DNA of 64,000 nucleotides from Luteithermobacter gelatinilyticus (GCF_005849285.1 NZ_CP040517.1:2114501-2178500); one strand, 5' to 3'; shown: positions 1 through 7,406, counted from the first letter of the stretch. Made by a program: numbers and translations. Notes: generated by a model not told the origin, from the letters alone.

Positions 1-196
1 TTTCCTTAGGGGCCTCAGCATGATCCATGGCTTTCTGATACAGCTCAACGGCATCCTCGTAGCGCTGCAATACAAGTTGCTGATCCGCTTTTTCAATCAA
101 TGCCATATATTCTGACTTCGGAGTGGCTAGTGACAAGTTTGAAAAACCGAGAATAACCGCCATACCGGAAAACAGAAATAAACGTGCCGCTAACAT
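1..196 (-). CDS. Exported TPR-like protein, N-terminal part only
   Basis: Only the first 65 codons are visible; the gene runs off the left edge. The protein opens with a signal peptide (MLAARLFLFSGMAVILGF, then SLA/TP as a likely cleavage site). The mature part begins with a helix pair containing YEDAVELYQKAMDHA, which has the spacing of a tetratricopeptide repeat, so a periplasmic protein-binding or scaffold role is plausible. The start at 196 is preceded by AGGTGA at good distance; an in-frame ATG at 211 is the alternative. The function cannot be assigned from this fragment. Confidence 0.6.
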   Translation of the reverse strand, partial: MLAARLFLFSGMAVILGFSNLSLATPKSEYMALIEKADQQLVLQRYEDAVELYQKAMDHAEAPKE

Positions 197-349
197 AAAT
201 TCACCTTTCATCCGATCATAGGTCTTCCCCCCTTCCTCACACCATCACAACAAGAAAACTTGTTGTTTTTGCGGCAACGATTAAAAATTCTTTCCCGGAA
301 GCCGGTTTTATACCTCTGAAATATTTATACAATAATTTTATGTGGTTTT

Positions 350-1120
350 TCAGGTGATGCCGAAACGCTGCAGGACTTCGGCAAGGTCAGCCCCGAAATT
401 TTCTCCCCGGCGGATGATTCCCACCGTCATGGGCAGGGCCCGAAGATCCGGATGATTGAGATCCATACTGGTCAGCAATGCGACGGCCACATCCCGGGTT
501 GTCGGCATGGCTTTCAGAGCACAGGCAAGATCAATACCCGACAGCCGGGGCATGACTGCCGTGGTAATCACCAGATCCGGGCGAGATTCCAGAATAATCT
601 CAAACGCCTCAAGGGAGTCCAGTACAGTTGTGACGCGGTAACCGCATTCGGTAAGCTCCCGCCCCACCAGTCGTGCCGCGGACTTCTGCGGCAGGACCAG
701 AGTGACTTCCTTGTCAATTTTCTTGACTTCACTCACATCAAAAGTGGTGTGATGCGGCAGATTCCTGATTTCTGCGGCCACATCTATTTTGGGTTCGGTC
801 GGCCCGTCGAGCAGACCGAGGATCTTATCAGCAAACTGCTGAATATCGCGCACATTCTGATCGGTTATATCGTCAATATTCCACAGATAATCATCCAGAC
901 GCTGACAGATGGAAGACAGACCCGGCAGTTTGACAACCTTGACTTTAAGGCGCAGATTGGACGCATCCTGCGCCAGAAGGTTCCTTGCCTCCTCCCCCTT
1001 GAGTTCGCCACACAGGACCTGATTGATCCGGATTTCAAGACTTCCCGCCACATCACGCGCCTCATCCAGCGCTTCCCCTTCATGCAGCTTTTCAACTTCT
1101 TTTTCTGATAAAACAGCCAT
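350..1120 (-). CDS. Response-regulator-like protein with degenerate receiver domain
   Basis: A 256-residue cytoplasmic protein. Residues about 1-110 are helical and of unknown family. Residues about 137-255 fold like a CheY receiver: EVTLVLPQKSAARLVGREL for strand and helix 1, then PDLVITTAVMPRLSGIDLA, then VAVALLTSMD. Key phosphorylation residues are missing. The acidic pair after strand 1 is replaced (VLPQ), the phospho-acceptor Asp before MP is Thr (ITTAVMP), and the conserved Lys region reads GIIRRGENF. It is therefore probably a pseudo-receiver that cannot be phosphorylated in the usual way and may act as a protein-interaction or adaptor module. No kinase or output domain is adjacent. 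Confident for the fold, low for the role. Confidence 0.7.
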   Translation of the reverse strand: MAVLSEKEVEKLHEGEALDEARDVAGSLEIRINQVLCGELKGEEARNLLAQDASNLRLKVKVVKLPGLSSICQRLDDYLWNIDDITDQNVRDIQQFADKILGLLDGPTEPKIDVAAEIRNLPHHTTFDVSEVKKIDKEVTLVLPQKSAARLVGRELTECGYRVTTVLDSLEAFEIILESRPDLVITTAVMPRLSGIDLACALKAMPTTRDVAVALLTSMDLNHPDLRALPMTVGIIRRGENFGADLAEVLQRFGIT

Positions 1121-1165
1121 GAAACCTGCTTTTGCTTCCGTTGTCAGTATTGAACAATCTGATGA

Positions 1166-1174
1166 TTCACTCTA
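1166..1174. repeat. Possible single end of the TA-flanked palindromic repeat
   Basis: TTCACTC followed by TA matches the right end of the palindromic elements described at 6103-6146 and 53345-53507. No partner end is visible nearby, so this could be a decayed copy or chance. It lies about 45 bases upstream of the receiver-like gene. Confidence 0.3.
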
Positions 1175-1272
1175 GGAACAAGTCCTTAAAATATGCCTAA
1201 CATAGGCATCGGCTTCGACATGACATGACATCAGACGAGGACCGAATGCGATAGCTGCCGCGCCAGAAACCA

Positions 1273-2226
1273 TCAGAGATCAAGGAACTGCCGCAAATGA
1301 TCCCACATCACCTGGCGCAGCGGCGCCGTTTCCCGGTAAATTTCATGATAGGCGCCTTTCACTATATGTATTTCCGCATTGGGCAAGCGCGACAAAAGAC
1401 GGCGCGCGGCTTTGTTGTCCACCAGTTTTTCCTGTTGCGCCAACAGGGCCAGGAGCGGGGTCTGGATGGATTCTGCATATCCCGGCTGCCAAACCGTCTC
1501 CAGGCTTTTCAACGCCGCATCAAGCCAGCCAAACGTGGCCCCGCCGGAATAAAGATCGGGACAACGTTCCAGAATCCGGCGCTCTTCGTCATACCGCCGG
1601 GCATCATGGGTCAGGAGCGTATTGACCAGAAGTTTCAGAACCTCCCTGTTTTTGGCCCCCTGACCGGGGGCATAAACCGCGTCGAATCCCAACCGCATCG
1701 CCAGACGAACCAGCCCCCTGGACAGGGACGAAAAGAAGGGTGGCCCCAGATTAATGCCCATCATTGGTGAGAGCAAAACCGCCTTATCAAAAACCCCCGG
1801 ATGGTCGTAAAGATACCGCAACGCAATATGCCCCCCCATGGAATGCCCCAATATATACTGCGCCCCGCCTGACGATACTGTTTTCCCCTCGCCCATATTT
1901 TTTACCAGACCAAAATGGTCAATCATCCGGTGCAGGTCCGCGATATAATCATCAAACGTTCTGATATAACTTTTCCTGCGATCCTCCAGCAGGCGACTAG
2001 ACAATCCCTGCCCCCGATGGTCCATGCTGTAGACCGTAAAACCGCATTCCTGCCATTCGGTAATGAATTCCGCGTATTTTTCCATATATTCGCGGTGGCC
2101 GTTCACAATCACCAGTTGACCACGTTCAGGGGACCGGGCAGGAAAACGAGCCGTTCTGAGAGAGATATGATCGGCCGTTTCCAGCCAGACCACCTCCGTT
2201 TTTTCGGGAAGATCCGGATAGTGCAA
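1273..2226 (-). CDS. Alpha/beta hydrolase, lysophospholipase-like
   Basis: A 317-residue serine hydrolase of the PldB/monoglyceride-lipase type (Hydrolase_4 family). Landmarks are VNGHREYMEKY near residue 42 (oxyanion-side strand), the nucleophile elbow LGHSMGGHIAL near residue 127, and the C-terminal catalytic His in KGAYHEIYRE near residue 292. The family cleaves lysophospholipids or monoacylglycerols. No signal peptide is seen, so it is probably cytoplasmic or membrane-associated. The only in-frame start upstream of the conserved region is TTG at 2226, preceded by GAGG; a stop lies just before it, so a rare start codon or a downstream GTG must be used. Substrate is not predictable from the sequence. 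Confidence 0.8.
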   Translation of the reverse strand: MHYPDLPEKTEVVWLETADHISLRTARFPARSPERGQLVIVNGHREYMEKYAEFITEWQECGFTVYSMDHRGQGLSSRLLEDRRKSYIRTFDDYIADLHRMIDHFGLVKNMGEGKTVSSGGAQYILGHSMGGHIALRYLYDHPGVFDKAVLLSPMMGINLGPPFFSSLSRGLVRLAMRLGFDAVYAPGQGAKNREVLKLLVNTLLTHDARRYDEERRILERCPDLYSGGATFGWLDAALKSLETVWQPGYAESIQTPLLALLAQQEKLVDNKAARRLLSRLPNAEIHIVKGAYHEIYRETAPLRQVMWDHLRQFLDL

Positions 2227-2310
2227 GAGACTGTTACCTCACCCTTTTTTGCTTTTTTGAACCATTGTTTTGCGCCATGAGACTACCCTGATCTTTCAGG
2301 AAAAGAAATT

Positions 2311-2337
2311 AAAAAGGCGTCACCATAAGGCGACGCC
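2311..2337 (-). terminator. Rho-independent terminator after the TadG-like gene
   Basis: On the minus strand a GGCGTCGCC/GGTGACGCC stem with a TTAT loop is followed by TTTTT. It lies about 75 bases after the TadG-like stop codon. Confidence 0.8.
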
Positions 2338-2410
2338 GGTGAGAATTTTATGCCTGCAAGATCAGGAAAAACATCTGATTATAGGGTCAGAACCCCTCAA
2401 TTATTCAGAA

Positions 2411-4213
2411 TTATTTAGACAGACGCAGATTCGACAGCTCATTGGCGATTTCCCGAAAAACATCATTCAGGGAATCTTCATCCGGCGCAAAGAAATAATG
2501 ATCCTCGTCCGTAGCCACCGCCTTGAGCAGATCGCCCAGAGAACCACTGCTTTCGGCAAACTGGATGGTGTAGATGATGATCCCTTGCTGTTTCATATTG
2601 GTCGCTATCGCCTTCAGTCGGTCATCGCGACCAGTAATCATCCGGTTATAGGCATCCCCCGAACGGCGGGTGTTTGCCCCGTCGGTAAGCAGGATCACCA
2701 CCTTGTTCAAAGTCGTCGTGCTGTCCACCACAGTCCCCAAGAACGGCGCAGCAGCGCTGATGGTCCGCCAGGCCCAGGCAAGTCCCTGGGGAATATTGGT
2801 ATAAGATCCGCTCAACGCATCCAGCTCGTCAATGGCATTCCAGATGGTTGTCTTGGTGTTCTGTAACGGCGTAATTCCGAATTCCGGGCAGGGCGTACAT
2901 TTCTCAGTGCGGTTGTTCAGCCGCCCCAAGTGACAGCGATAGCCGTCATAATATTTTGGCTCATCTTCATCATCCGGGTCATCTTTCGGCGCATAACGAT
3001 TATATTCCAACTCTTCGCCCATCGGGTACCAGCCCACCCAGTTCGGCTTGCTGCCCCCAAGGTCTACCGGACCATCATAGGTATCGGCGGAATTGTCATT
3101 GGCCGTGGAATTGTTGTTGGCCGGATATTCGTCATAATCCCATTCTTCCTCACGGGCATAACGGGCATAGACACAGCCTTTCCAGCCTTTGGGCGGTTTC
3201 GCCAGCAACGGCACAGACGGCGCATTATGGGCATAATACACCTTATCCAGGGTGGCCTCATAATTCTGCAGGACCTCATAATATTTCCCGGACAGGTCAC
3301 TGCTGTTTCGGCTGCCGCCATTTTTGTTCTGAAAATACCCTTTGTCAAAGCGGTAATTTTCAATTTTATAGGGGTTGTTCACAGCAGGGCTCAACGCCAC
3401 TGTTGTATATTTGTCGGCTTCCGCCAGTTCAGTCACCCCATCTGACTCAAAACCGTATTTTGTGCCATTTAGCGCCACATTTACGGTGCCTGACCACGGC
3501 ACAAGTCCAATGTTCAGCAGCGTGTTTTGCTCGTTCTCCCCGAACAAGATTTCGACCATGGTCTTCGCCGCGTTTTTGGCCGCCCCAATTCGGGTTTCAC
3601 TGCCGACATCAGCTGTCCGCATGGACCCCGACAAGTCAATGGCCAACACCACATCCATCAGCGAAACTTCGCGGGTCACCTCGGCCTCTTCTGACACCCG
3701 CATGCTGTCATGACCGAAAAGCTGCATGAACAGGGTATTAAACTCCGCACTTGCCCTCAGCCGCAAGATGGTGTCATCAGCCGTGTAGACATGATCATCC
3801 GGCAGCACCGTACCGTCCGCCGCCACCTCATCCGGGCCGCTCACCGAGGCTCCCATGAACCCATCGGGGAAATTGGCCACAAAAAACTTCTCGATAATGT
3901 CATGGCGGTTGGTTTCGTAATAGCTGCGCCCGCCGGCCAAAGCCGCCGCATCAAGTGCAGTACCGAGACGCTGTTTGACAATATAAGCCCGACTGACGTC
4001 CGTGGCGACCCCGATGACCGCCACAATAGGGATCAGAGTTGCCGCCATGATCACCCCGGACATGCCGCTACAATCAGTCCGCAGCCGTCGCCACATCCTG
4101 CCAAGGCGGCCTGTATTCAAACGGCACGCCCGTTCGAGTCTCGACCGATACAGTGCGGAAAAGAGGTGCTGTTTGCCAGAGACTCCCCTGCCGACTTTTC
4201 GTTCACTACCCAT
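2411..4213 (-). CDS. TadG-like pilus protein with von Willebrand A domain
   Basis: About 600 residues. Near the N-terminus there is one membrane segment (GVIMAATLIPIVAVIGVATD) followed by the TadE/TadG-type stretch ending in ALDAAALAGG. A large von Willebrand factor A domain follows, with a complete metal-ion-dependent adhesion motif: DVVLAIDLSGSM near residue 190 and VVILLTDGANTRR near residue 505. The family takes part in Flp/Tad pilus assembly at the envelope. A long Tyr/Asp-rich insertion lies between the two halves of the vWA fold. I chose ATG 4213 because GAGG lies six bases upstream; a TTG at 4258 would add 15 residues. No other tad or flp gene is in the window, so this is an orphan copy or belongs to a distant locus. 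Confidence 0.8.
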   Translation of the reverse strand: MGSERKVGRGVSGKQHLFSALYRSRLERACRLNTGRLGRMWRRLRTDCSGMSGVIMAATLIPIVAVIGVATDVSRAYIVKQRLGTALDAAALAGGRSYYETNRHDIIEKFFVANFPDGFMGASVSGPDEVAADGTVLPDDHVYTADDTILRLRASAEFNTLFMQLFGHDSMRVSEEAEVTREVSLMDVVLAIDLSGSMRTADVGSETRIGAAKNAAKTMVEILFGENEQNTLLNIGLVPWSGTVNVALNGTKYGFESDGVTELAEADKYTTVALSPAVNNPYKIENYRFDKGYFQNKNGGSRNSSDLSGKYYEVLQNYEATLDKVYYAHNAPSVPLLAKPPKGWKGCVYARYAREEEWDYDEYPANNNSTANDNSADTYDGPVDLGGSKPNWVGWYPMGEELEYNRYAPKDDPDDEDEPKYYDGYRCHLGRLNNRTEKCTPCPEFGITPLQNTKTTIWNAIDELDALSGSYTNIPQGLAWAWRTISAAAPFLGTVVDSTTTLNKVVILLTDGANTRRSGDAYNRMITGRDDRLKAIATNMKQQGIIIYTIQFAESSGSLGDLLKAVATDEDHYFFAPDEDSLNDVFREIANELSNLRLSK

Positions 4214-4377
4214 AAGTGGCCTCATCAGTTTACAAGTCAGGGGAGTATTCTGCGACAAACTTGTTAAAAAAACACTTATGGCAATAAACAGTTATATTAA
4301 TATTTACATAAAATATTAGGATCAGGTCTCCTAGGCCCTTCCGGCCGGACAAACACAAAAAAGCCTAAAATTACGTC

Positions 4378-4405
4378 TTGACTTGAACTAAGGTTGCCTT
4401 ATCTA
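4378..4405 (+). promoter_or_regulatory. Likely ahpC promoter
   Basis: TTGACT (4378-4383) and TATCTA (4400-4405) are spaced 16 bases apart, upstream of the peroxiredoxin gene. The Fur-family-like palindrome at 4406-4420 directly follows and would cover the transcription start. Confidence 0.5.
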
Positions 4406-4420
4406 TTAGAATAATTCTAA
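4406..4420. promoter_or_regulatory. ICE/Irr- or PerR-like palindromic operator
   Basis: TTAGAATAATTCTAA is a perfect 15-bp palindrome (odd centre). In context, ATTAGAA-TAA-TTCTAAA matches the alphaproteobacterial iron control element TTTAGAA-N3-TTCTAAA at 13 of 14 specified positions. It also resembles a PerR box. Its position at the expected transcription start of ahpC suggests repression by a Fur-family regulator. Confidence 0.6.
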
Positions 4421-4462
4421 AACAAACCATCAACTGAAAATTCCCTTACATGGAGGTCACTT

Positions 4463-5068
4463 ATGGCATCATTAATTGGTCAGAAAGCCCCTGATTTCAC
4501 CGCCGCAGCCGTCATGGAAAATGACGAGATTGTGGAAAACTTCACGCTCTCCGAATATCTCAAAGGCAGCTACGGCCTGATATTTTTCTATCCGCTTGAC
4601 TTCACCTTCGTTTGTCCGTCAGAAATTATCGCCTTCAGCAACCGCATGGACAAATTCGCCGAACTCAACACCAAAGTGGTTGGAATCAGTGTTGATTCTC
4701 AGTTCTCACACTATGCTTGGCGCAACACACCGCCGGAAAAAGGCGGTCTGGGCAAAATCAAATTCCCGTTGGTGGCCGACATTACCAAGAAAATCGCCAG
4801 CGACTATGGTGTGCTGATTGAAGATGCCGGTGTCGCGCTGCGCGGCAGCTTCCTGATCGACAAGGAAGGCAATATCCGTCATTATGTCATCAATGACCTG
4901 CCGCTGGGCCGCAATGTGGACGAAAGCATCCGTATGGTCGAAGCCCTGCAATTCCATGAACAGCATGGTGAGGTATGCCCGGCCGGCTGGCAGAAAGGCA
5001 AATCCGGCATGAAACCGGATGCCGAGGGCGTGGCCAGCTATCTGGCGGAGAATGCCGAAGGACTTTGA
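4463..5068 (+). CDS. ahpC: Peroxiredoxin, alkyl hydroperoxide reductase C
   Basis: A 201-residue typical 2-Cys peroxiredoxin that reduces H2O2, organic peroxides and peroxynitrite in the cytoplasm. The peroxidatic Cys lies in FYPLDFTFVCPSEI near residue 50 and the resolving Cys in HGEVCPAGW near residue 172, both in family positions. An excellent ribosome site (TGGAGG) precedes the ATG. A terminator follows closely, so it is a single-gene unit. No AhpF or thioredoxin-type reductase is next to it, so the electron donor is encoded elsewhere. A Fur-family-type palindrome overlaps its promoter region, which fits iron- or peroxide-responsive control. Confidence 0.93.
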   Translation: MASLIGQKAPDFTAAAVMENDEIVENFTLSEYLKGSYGLIFFYPLDFTFVCPSEIIAFSNRMDKFAELNTKVVGISVDSQFSHYAWRNTPPEKGGLGKIKFPLVADITKKIASDYGVLIEDAGVALRGSFLIDKEGNIRHYVINDLPLGRNVDESIRMVEALQFHEQHGEVCPAGWQKGKSGMKPDAEGVASYLAENAEGL

Positions 5069-5091
5069 TCCGTCGTCATAAATTTTTTGAA

Positions 5092-5116
5092 GGCGGGATT
5101 TTGTCCCGCCTTTTTT
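5092..5116 (+). terminator. Rho-independent terminator of ahpC
   Basis: GGCGGGA/TCCCGCC stem with a five-base loop (TTTTG), followed by six T, 24 bases after the ahpC stop. Confidence 0.9.
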
Positions 5117-5220
5117 ATTGTCCAATAAAAATCTTACGGGTTAGTATGGTCCGGCCCGGGCTTTTTATAGTTTCATAGAACATTTTTCTTAGGCTTCTTT
5201 AGGCGTTTTTGGGGTGCGTA

Positions 5221-6105
5221 ATGGATTGGGACAAACTCAGAATATTTCATACCGTGGCTTCCTCAGGAAGTTTCACCCATGCGGGTGAAAAACTGAATCT
5301 CAGCCAGTCCGCCGTCAGCCGGCAGATCCGGGCCTTGGAAGAAAGCCTGAATGTTTCTCTTTTTAACCGGCACGCCCGAGGCTTAAGCCTGACCGACGAA
5401 GGCGAAACCCTGTTCAGAACCGCCGAAGAGGTGGTGGACAAAATCCATTTTACGGAACAATTGCTCCTTGAAGGCACTGATGTGCCGCGCGGCGAACTCA
5501 GGATTTCCACGACTCAGAGTTTTGGCTCCACCTGGATGATGAACCATATTCGCGGATTTATCGACCGGTATCCGGAAATCAGCGTTCAGCTTATTGTCTC
5601 CGATTACGACCTGGACCTGACCACTCGCGAAGCCGATGTGGCCATTCGATTCCACCCGGCAGAACATCTGGACATGGTACAGAAAAAGCTGGGAATCTTT
5701 CATCACCATCTTTATGCTTCCCCGGAATATTTAAGCCGCAAGGGCCGTCCGGAAACTGTGCAGGATCTGGATCATCATGATCTGATTTCCTATGGCGACC
5801 TGCCCATCATTCCCGTTAAAAATATTGACTGGGCCCTGACCATAGGTGCCGAAGCGCCCCGACAGCCGGTGCTCAGAATCAACAGCATCTATGGTGTGCT
5901 CCAGGCCGTAAAGGCCGGCACCGGCATCGCCGCCCTGCCCGACTATCTGGTTCAGGGCTCCATGAATGTTATGCGTATTCTGGAAGATGTTGAAGGGCCG
6001 AACTTCGCCGCCTATCTCATTTATACCCAGGAACTGAGAAATTCGAAACGCATCACCGCCTTCCGGGATTATCTGGTTGAACAATTCAAAAGCTCCCGCT
6101 TTTAG
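5221..6105 (+). CDS. LysR-family transcriptional regulator
   Basis: About 294 residues. An N-terminal winged helix-turn-helix (residues 1-60, LSQSAVSRQIRALEESL) is followed by a two-lobed effector domain (residues about 90-290) of periplasmic-binding-protein fold. ATG 5221 is preceded by GGGGTG; a TTG at 5209 would add four residues. It follows ahpC, but the sequence lacks the redox-active Cys pair arrangement of OxyR, so it should not be called OxyR on position alone. The target and co-inducer are unknown. Its TAG stop is formed by TA plus the first G of a palindromic repeat, so the repeat is inserted exactly in the stop codon. Confidence 0.85.
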   Translation: MDWDKLRIFHTVASSGSFTHAGEKLNLSQSAVSRQIRALEESLNVSLFNRHARGLSLTDEGETLFRTAEEVVDKIHFTEQLLLEGTDVPRGELRISTTQSFGSTWMMNHIRGFIDRYPEISVQLIVSDYDLDLTTREADVAIRFHPAEHLDMVQKKLGIFHHHLYASPEYLSRKGRPETVQDLDHHDLISYGDLPIIPVKNIDWALTIGAEAPRQPVLRINSIYGVLQAVKAGTGIAALPDYLVQGSMNVMRILEDVEGPNFAAYLIYTQELRNSKRITAFRDYLVEQFKSSRF

Positions 6106-6146
6106 AGTGAATTGTGAATAGGTTGACCCATTCACAATTCACTCTA
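6103..6146. repeat. Short TA-flanked palindromic element in a LysR stop codon
   Basis: A 40-bp palindrome (6105-6144) starts GAGTGAATTGTGAATAGG, ends ATTCACAATTCACTC, and is flanked by TA on both sides (6103-6104 and 6145-6146). Removing it together with the adjacent insertion sequence restores TTTTAGACC, an intact stop codon for the LysR gene. The structure is that of a very short MITE/REP-like element with TA target duplication. Confidence 0.75.
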
Positions 6147-6572
6147 GGTTACCGACTCATAAAACCGCATCCATATTTTGATGGCGGCGAGTTTGACGAG
6201 GGCGAGATAGTTTTCGGCATGTTTTTCGAAGCGCGTGGCGATGGCCCGGAAGTGCTTGAGTTTGTTGAAAAAGCGCTCGACGAGGTTGCGATATCGGTAG
6301 AGGAAGGTGCTGAATGCGGGCTTGGACTTGCGATGCGCCAATGGCCTGATGCAGGCCCATCCGCCCTGATCGGCGAGCCGTTGGCGCAAGGCGTCCGAGT
6401 CGTAGGCCCGGTCGGCCAACAGGATTTGTCCTTTGCCAATGACGCCCAGCATATCCTCGGCCGCGCGCCCGTCGTGCGCCTGTCCAGGCGTCAGCTTGAG
6501 CCCGACGGGCAGTCCATTGGCGTCCACCAGGGCATGGATCTTGGTCGTCAGACCGCCTCTCGAGCGCCCCAC
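6144..6572 (-). CDS. IS5-family transposase, C-terminal frame (OrfB)
   Basis: The downstream half of the DDE transposase: GRSRGGLTTKIHALVD, the second Asp in LADRAYDSDALR and the Glu in NLVERFFNKLKHFRAIATR. It is translated as a fusion with OrfA through a -1 frameshift. Its TAG stop codon (6144-6146 on the minus strand) lies outside the element and is supplied by the flanking target sequence CTAG, so the element itself carries no stop. Confidence 0.85.
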   Translation of the reverse strand: MGRSRGGLTTKIHALVDANGLPVGLKLTPGQAHDGRAAEDMLGVIGKGQILLADRAYDSDALRQRLADQGGWACIRPLAHRKSKPAFSTFLYRYRNLVERFFNKLKHFRAIATRFEKHAENYLALVKLAAIKIWMRFYESVT

Positions 6573-7024
6573 GCATCGGGCGTCAGCGGAACTTCCGGGG
6601 CTGGCATCGGGCCCCCCTTTTTTGCGTTCGCCCCATGCTGGTGAACGCGGATGGATGAGGAGTCGATCATTTGCAGATCGCCGTCATAAGCGGCCGATAT
6701 CGCCGCAAAAATCCTGTCCCACACCCCCTGTTTCCGCCACCGCACAAAGCGATTGTAGCAGGTCGTCGCAGGGCCATAGCGCTCCGGAATGTCCGCCCAC
6801 GGCGAGCCCGTCCTGAGCCGCCAGTAAATGCCGTTGAGCACCCGACGGTCATCCACTCGCGGAACACCCCGCGGCTTGTTCGGCAACAGTGGCTCAATGA
6901 TCGACCATTCAAAGTCAGTCAGTTCATAACGACGACGCGACATCCGTCAACCCTCCTTGTTCAAACTGAACCAAGAGAATCAGATGTCGCCAAATCTCGC
7001 TAGCCCCTTTATGAGTTTATGACC
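6147..7024 (-). mobile_element. Complete IS5-family (IS427-like) insertion sequence
   Basis: About 878 bp between imperfect 17-bp inverted ends (GGTTACCGACTCATAAA and GGTCATAAACTCATAAA, 13 of 17 identical) and flanked by TA, with CTAG contexts at both junctions. It carries two overlapping reading frames of a DDE transposase. It is inserted exactly at the TA flank of the palindromic repeat at 6103-6146. The ends and the frames look intact, so the copy may be functional. Confidence 0.85.
6548..6943 (-). CDS. IS5-family transposase, N-terminal frame (OrfA)
   Basis: 131 residues containing the IS4/IS5 N-terminal helical domain (LTDFEWSIIEPLLP, RVLNGIYWRLRTGSPW) and the first catalytic Asp in QMIDSSSIRVHQHG. 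The frame contains a slippery A6G6 run in the minus strand near 6619-6630. A -1 shift there continues as KKGGPDASPGSSADARCV and then GRSRGGLTTKIHA, which is the normal IS427-group sequence. The active transposase is therefore probably a fusion made by programmed frameshifting. Confidence 0.85.
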   Translation of the reverse strand: MSRRRYELTDFEWSIIEPLLPNKPRGVPRVDDRRVLNGIYWRLRTGSPWADIPERYGPATTCYNRFVRWRKQGVWDRIFAAISAAYDGDLQMIDSSSIRVHQHGANAKKGGPMPAPEVPLTPDAWGAREAV

Positions 7025-7035
7025 TAGACCTTTAC

Positions 7036-7070
7036 GCGCAATGACGGCGCAGCGGAAAACGTCATCGCGC
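7036..7070. repeat. REP-like inverted repeat, family 2
   Basis: GCGCAATGACG (7036-7046) and CGTCATCGCGC (7060-7070) form a 10/11-bp inverted repeat with a 13-base loop. The core matches the GTCATTGCGA-type palindromes seen at 13962, 24369, 25990, 52337 and 58219. Confidence 0.5.
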
Positions 7071-7076
7071 CCCCTG

Positions 7077-7106
7077 CATATATCTTGGGCCTGTCATATA
7101 TCTTGG
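7077..7106. repeat. Two 12-bp direct repeats, 18-bp period
   Basis: CATATATCTTGG occurs at 7077-7088 and 7095-7106. The AT-rich parts could serve as promoter -10-like sequence or as a regulator site for what lies downstream. Confidence 0.4.
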
Positions 7107-7406
7107 AAAAGAGAGGTGGCAATCCAGCGGGATTATGGAGGAGGACGGCGGCAGTCGGGAAACTTGTCCGGGATTTGTCGGACAAAATATTTCAAGCCAT
7201 GCATATTGTGCATGGCTGCCAGACGCAATCAGGGGTGGTCAAGGGAGCGGGTTCTGCCTATATTGTTTCTCAGATGTTGCGACGCAGCATCTTCTGGAAA
7301 ATCTCCTCCCTGATTTTTCAGAACGCTGTAACCCATGACCTCCCTTTTGGGATACAGCATTGTTTCATTGTCTCCCAGACGTGAAGCCTCCCTATATTTT
7401 TCACTG
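7107..7406 (+). ncRNA. Candidate structured RNA in gene-free region
   Basis: Between the insertion sequence and the HAD gene (7025-7465) I find no convincing protein gene. Several strong hairpins occur: TTGTCCG/CGGACAA (7164-7185), GCCATGCA/TGCATGGC (7196-7216) and GATGTTG/CAGCATC with one wobble pair (7273-7291). A plus-strand intrinsic terminator at 7407-7432 follows, with no plus-strand gene to terminate. This is consistent with an untranslated RNA of about 300 bases. It lacks the hallmarks I would expect of tmRNA, RNase P RNA or SRP RNA. The 5' end is undefined and it may be a remnant. Confidence 0.3.

Noticed and set aside
5221-6105. LysR gene next to ahpC read as OxyR
   Set aside because: No OxyR-type redox Cys pair is seen and the effector domain looks like a generic LysR; position alone is not enough.
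6105-6144. 40-bp palindrome as an ordinary intrinsic terminator of the LysR gene
   Set aside because: No T-run follows, and the same sequence recurs elsewhere, also upstream of genes (27182, 58194), so it is a dispersed repeat first; a terminating side effect remains possible.
7085-7384. Protein gene of about 99 codons in the gap after the insertion sequence
   Set aside because: Overlapping alternatives exist in all three frames, composition is not protein-like, and hairpins fit an RNA or remnant better.
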